NCBI GenBank assembly: GCA_009781535.1
Contig: WQXX01000037.1
Location: forward strand, 1 to 9,416
Direction of reading: 5' to 3'
DNA: 9,416 bases
Source: Coriobacteriia bacterium
Lineage (GTDB): Bacteria; Actinomycetota; Coriobacteriia; Coriobacteriales; UBA8131
Shown here: positions 7,545 to 9,416 of the stretch, in pieces
How the letters are laid out: every line of letters begins with the position of its first letter
Position numbering within the stretch: position 1 is the stretch's first letter
Notes under the pieces: model-generated
Database searches by the model: none
What the model was told of the DNA's origin: nothing
What the model saw: the letters and a program-made list of their open reading frames with translations, nothing else
Program-made: the position numbers and the translations under genes

Positions 7545-7752
7545 ATGCTCAACCACCCTTTTGCTCTTCATCAATTATTCGCTACAACCGCTTCATAAAT
7601 GCAAATAATGAGCTATATGCTGATTTTCCAGGTATTGGATACACCTAAGGTATCGGATACACCTATAAATGAATCTTAACCTAACCGAACATTTTACCAT
7701 GTATTCCTTGTATTCTGTTGCTTATCAAGCAGAAACAATCGGGGTTGCAAAC
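7545..7752 (-). promoter_or_regulatory. Intergenic region upstream of the histidine kinase
   Basis: This stretch between the repeat array and the kinase is more A/T-rich than its neighbours and holds no convincing gene. It contains the tandem 18-bp repeat listed separately and a small TGCTT/AAGCA hairpin near 7719-7731. Several TATA-like strings are present on the minus strand (for example TATAGG, and TAAAAT near 7690), but none is paired with a well-spaced -35 box, so I do not place a promoter. Confidence 0.4.
7630..7665. repeat. Tandem 18-bp dyad repeat, operator-like
   Basis: AGGTATTGGATACACCTA is followed directly by AGGTATCGGATACACCTA, with one mismatch in 18. Within the second copy GTATC-G-GATAC is a perfect dyad; the first copy has one broken pair. 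Two adjacent dyad sites upstream of the kinase gene look like binding sites for a dimeric regulator spaced 18 bp apart. The regulator is unknown. Confidence 0.55.
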
Positions 7753-7854
7753 TTTTATGCCCGTGTTTTCTGCCTGGGTTTGTGCCTGGGTTTTATGTCT
7801 GAGTTTTATGCCCAGGTTTCATCCCTGGGTTTCATGCCCGGGCTTATGCCCGGG
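7753..7854. repeat. Array of about eight degenerate 13-bp repeats downstream of the reverse transcriptase
   Basis: On the plus strand the units begin at 7753, 7766, 7779, 7791, 7804, 7817, 7830 and 7843. They are 12-13 bp each and follow roughly TTTTATGCCYGGG. The CCCGGG/CCTGGG/CCCAGG cores are self- or mutually complementary. The array starts inside the last codons of the reverse transcriptase (its KARA tail) and runs into the spacer. It is not a CRISPR: there are no spacers. Confidence 0.8.
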
Positions 7855-7855
7855 C
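7836..7855 (-). terminator. Strong hairpin over the reverse transcriptase stop codon
   Basis: GCCCGGGC, a 4-nt loop, then GCCCGGGC again form a perfect 8-bp GC stem. In the transcript the loop is AUAA, so the UAA stop codon lies in the loop. No T-run follows on the minus strand, so it is a poor intrinsic terminator by the usual rule. It could protect the mRNA 3' end or slow ribosomes at the stop. Confidence 0.4.
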
Positions 7856-9049
7856 TTTGCGATCCAGATAATACTCATGCACGAGGCTTCGATACCCCAG
7901 GTCCTTCATGTCCTGGTAATCAAGACGGAAGTTTGCCGCAGAAAAGCGCCCGGTGGGGATATAGCGCACGTACTGTTGCAGGTAATGGTCAATCTCGCGC
8001 AGGCTTTCGCTTGTTGTTATCAGAGGAAAGAACCAACGCGCCCAAGTCAGGTCATTCGCGTCGCTGCGTTCGTAGAACTTCCGGTTAAAGCTGCGAATAA
8101 ATGCCCGCTGTGCCCGCGCGGGTGTGGCCTCTTTGCGTAACATCCAACGCCTTAAAGCACGCGCCTTGCGGCGAATCTTGCCCTTGAGCTTTGCTTTGGT
8201 CGCTTCGCTCAAATCGATGACCCCGTTTTGATATGACATGCCGAGGAACTCCCACGTGTTTCCTGGGGCAGCGATGTATGCCTTCTTCTCGTTGATGGTC
8301 AGCCCGTGTTCCTCGATGATGCGTATTGCTTCTGATTGACATTCGCGTATCTCGTCTTCGGTGCGGGCGAACAGGATGATGTCGTCTGAATAGCGCGCAT
8401 AGGGCAGCCCGCGGTTTACGAAACAGTCGTCAAGCGCGCGCAGGTACAGGTTTGCCAGGAAAGGAGCTGTGGGCGTTCCAGCCATCACTCCCCTCTTCTC
8501 GTTAATCAGTTCTCCGTTCGACCATGCCGCATCGGCGGTTAGAAGCTGTTCGAGGAAGGCACACAGTGCTGGATCATCGGCAAGGGCGTCACGGAGGATG
8601 GGGAGCATCTTTTTGATACTGATGGAATTGAAGTAATTGCTGATATCGAGTTTGCAACACCAATACTCGCTGATGTTTGGGGTCTTGATGATGTCCTTAA
8701 ACGCCCTATGGGCGCCATAATTGCGCCTGAAGGAATAACAGCCTTCTGGCTGCTTGTCATCGTATCGGTACAAAAGCCAGGCAAGGTGCTTGAGCGTCCA
8801 GCTCACCTCATTGTTAAAGCAGTAGACCGTCCGTTTTTTCTCGGTACCAAGTTTGTTGATTAAGACTTTTGACGGTGGATCAAGCTCCTCACCACGCTTG
8901 ATCGACTGGGCAACAGGAAGATATCCCTTTGAGACGATAAGCGCAGCGAGTTCTTCCTCATCCCGCGCCAGAAGGTGGCTTTTTGATTGCTTGTACGCAA
9001 AAAAGCCATTCCAAGATGATTCGTCGTCAAGTAGATCGATGATGCTCAT
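7844..9049 (-). CDS. Stand-alone reverse transcriptase of uncertain class, with an upstream structured RNA
   Basis: An RNA-directed DNA polymerase of 401 residues from the ATG at 9049. Visible motifs: a basic N-terminal block, motif A KLDISNYFNSI (catalytic Asp135), RGVMAGTPTAPFLANLYL (about 186-203), active site YARYSDDIILFA (Asp222, Asp223), GLTINEKK (about 249-256) and WEFLGMSY (about 266-273). A basic helical C-terminal thumb follows, ending DLGYRSLVHEYY. There is no fused nuclease, protease or helicase. The retron VTG signature and the SQ motif of diversity-generating retroelements are absent. The thumb resembles group II intron-like reverse transcriptases, but no intron domain V was seen. 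A TTG at 9103 would lie inside the RNA element; the ATG has AGG 6 nt upstream. A retron-like or DRT-like defence role is inferred from the leader RNA. Confidence 0.9.
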   Translation of the reverse strand: MSIIDLLDDESSWNGFFAYKQSKSHLLARDEEELAALIVSKGYLPVAQSIKRGEELDPPSKVLINKLGTEKKRTVYCFNNEVSWTLKHLAWLLYRYDDKQPEGCYSFRRNYGAHRAFKDIIKTPNISEYWCCKLDISNYFNSISIKKMLPILRDALADDPALCAFLEQLLTADAAWSNGELINEKRGVMAGTPTAPFLANLYLRALDDCFVNRGLPYARYSDDIILFARTEDEIRECQSEAIRIIEEHGLTINEKKAYIAAPGNTWEFLGMSYQNGVIDLSEATKAKLKGKIRRKARALRRWMLRKEATPARAQRAFIRSFNRKFYERSDANDLTWARWFFPLITTSESLREIDHYLQQYVRYIPTGRFSAANFRLDYQDMKDLGYRSLVHEYYLDRKARA

Positions 9050-9056
9050 ATGCAAC

Positions 9057-9260
9057 CTAAGCTGGACCAGCGGGAAGGAAAATGCTCTTTGAAAGCCATG
9101 CAATGGCTACCGGACTGAACGCCGCCTTGCCACCTGCAAGGCTTTTACTAGACGGCGCTTCGCCCCACCGCAGGTGCAAGCCGAGCTTGCGTTTTCCTTC
9201 CCGCTGGATGTTGTTGGGGCTTCCCATTTTTCGTGGTGCTCCATCATACACCAAATACAC
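9057..9260 (-). CDS. Small ORF (67 codons) with a strong ribosome-binding site, overlapping the RNA element
   Basis: A GTG at 9260 is preceded by GGAAGGAG with 5 nt spacing, the best Shine-Dalgarno in this region. The frame runs without a stop through the whole RNA element and ends at a TAG 7 nt before the reverse transcriptase ATG. The product begins MYLVYDGAPRKMGSPNNIQR, is basic and has no domain I recognise. It could be a real small protein or a leader whose translation is coupled to the reverse transcriptase. It could also be a chance frame over a non-coding RNA. GC-rich RNA is often stop-poor, so openness alone is weak evidence. Confidence 0.3.
   Translation of the reverse strand: MYLVYDGAPRKMGSPNNIQREGKRKLGLHLRWGEAPSSKSLAGGKAAFSPVAIAWLSKSIFLPAGPA
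9067..9207 (-). ncRNA. Structured RNA closed by a 16-bp inverted repeat, directly upstream of the reverse transcriptase
   Basis: The ends CCAGCGGGAAGGAAAA (9207-9192) and its exact complement (9082-9067) form a 16-bp closing stem, extended by two more pairs after one mismatch. In transcript order inside it: hairpin GCAAGC-TCG-GCTTGC (9190-9176), hairpin GGCGAAGCGCC (within 9151-9168), hairpin GCCTTGC-AGGTG-GCAAGGC (9142-9124) and hairpin AGCCAT-TGC-ATGGCT (9108-9094). It ends 17 nt before the reverse transcriptase ATG. Retron msr-msd RNAs have paired a1/a2 ends in this position, and DRT2-type enzymes also use an upstream RNA as template. I infer it is the cognate RNA; transcription and reverse transcription are not shown. 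Confidence 0.6.
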
Positions 9261-9320
9261 TGAATCTCCTTCCAAGATGTCGTATTATGGAATAGTCAAT
9301 GTCGCACCTATTAGATAATA
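9208..9320 (-). other. Spacer between the two RNA modules
   Basis: About 110 bp with no gene of its own other than the start of the small ORF. TTGACT (9299-9294), CATAAT (9289-9284) and TATGAT (9248-9243) are promoter-like hexamers on the minus strand, but none pairs at a 16-18 nt spacing with a partner. I therefore do not call a promoter, although one feeding the RNA element would be expected near here or further upstream. Confidence 0.4.
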
Positions 9321-9416
9321 GCCCCGTCTCATCTAGTTTCGTATACTATGAGAGGCGGGGCTTCGCCTCACTGCTCTGACCCATGTCGCACATGGCTTTA
9401 TGCCTTTAGTCTGGCC
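9321..9416 (-). ncRNA. Second, related RNA module at the window edge
   Basis: In transcript order it shows CCAG (9414-9411) at the 5' end and an A-rich stretch, then a 6-bp hairpin with 3-nt loop (CCATGT-GCG-ACATGG, 9395-9381). The motif GTGAGGCGAAGCCCCGCC (9371-9354) follows. The same order, the same hairpin geometry and a 15-of-18 identical motif occur in the element at 9067-9207. After the motif, GCCCCG..TCTCAT pairs with ATGAGACGGGGC (9361-9321, two-base bulge, 15-nt loop). No matching closing arm was found downstream, so it may be partial or diverged. Its large stem, followed by TATTATCT, could also act as a terminator for an upstream gene. Confidence 0.4.

Noticed and set aside
7753..7854. 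CRISPR array
   Set aside because: The units are 12-13 bp, degenerate and directly adjacent, with no spacers and no cas genes nearby.
7844..9049. Diversity-generating retroelement
   Set aside because: The protein has AGTPTAPFLANLYL instead of the SQ-containing motif. No Avd-like gene or template/variable repeat pair with adenine-biased changes is visible.
9050..9103. Longer reverse transcriptase start at TTG 9103
   Set aside because: The extra 18 codons lie inside the 3' arm of the RNA element and lack a ribosome site. The ATG at 9049 gives a more natural N-terminus.
9067..9207. MITE or small insertion element
   Set aside because: The inverted ends fit, but no clear target-site duplication flanks them. 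The ordered internal hairpins and position next to the reverse transcriptase fit an RNA element better. A MITE origin is not fully excluded.
7844..9416. Group II intron encoding the reverse transcriptase
   Set aside because: I found no domain V/VI-like sequence downstream of the gene, no intron 5' end motif, and no maturase-linked endonuclease. The downstream DNA is the repeat array.

Overview
The window looks like a chromosomal segment from a mid-GC bacterium. The polynucleotide phosphorylase, S15 and RecO sequences, together with the order rpsO-pnp-M16 peptidase, suggest Actinobacteria, and the style of the proteins tentatively suggests Coriobacteriia. That placement is by eye only. Every gene I can support reads on the minus strand, so transcription runs from high to low coordinates.

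Layout in transcription order. (1) 9416-9050 is a structured, non-canonical leader. Its core is a 141-nt element (9067-9207) closed by a perfect 16-bp inverted repeat and holding several hairpins. A second module with the same hairpin order and a nearly identical 18-nt motif lies at 9321-9416. A small ORF with a strong Shine-Dalgarno sequence (9057-9260) overlaps the first element. (2) 7844-9049 encodes a stand-alone reverse transcriptase with a YSDD active site. (3) The reverse transcriptase stop codon sits in the loop of a perfect hairpin, which is one end of an array of about eight degenerate 13-bp repeats (7753-7854). (4) An intergenic stretch carries a tandem 18-bp dyad repeat and precedes a large membrane hybrid sensor histidine kinase (4689-7544). 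(5) A zinc-ribbon membrane protein, recO, rpsO, pnp and the start of an M16 metallopeptidase gene follow.

The conserved block 1-4673 is housekeeping: DNA repair (RecO), translation (S15), RNA turnover (PNPase) and a zinc peptidase. The rpsO and pnp leaders contain base-pairing signals consistent with the autoregulation known for these genes in other bacteria. The kinase ends 15 nt before the zinc-ribbon gene, which ends 4 nt before recO, so these three may be co-transcribed.

The most interesting part is the reverse transcriptase region. A non-coding RNA closed by its own ends lies directly upstream of a lone reverse transcriptase, which is the arrangement of retrons and of some defence-associated reverse transcriptases such as DRT2. 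The protein lacks the retron VTG signature and the SQ motif of diversity-generating retroelements, and no group II intron domain V was seen. I infer an unclassified or poorly described reverse transcriptase/ncRNA system, possibly antiphage. The function is not shown by the sequence.
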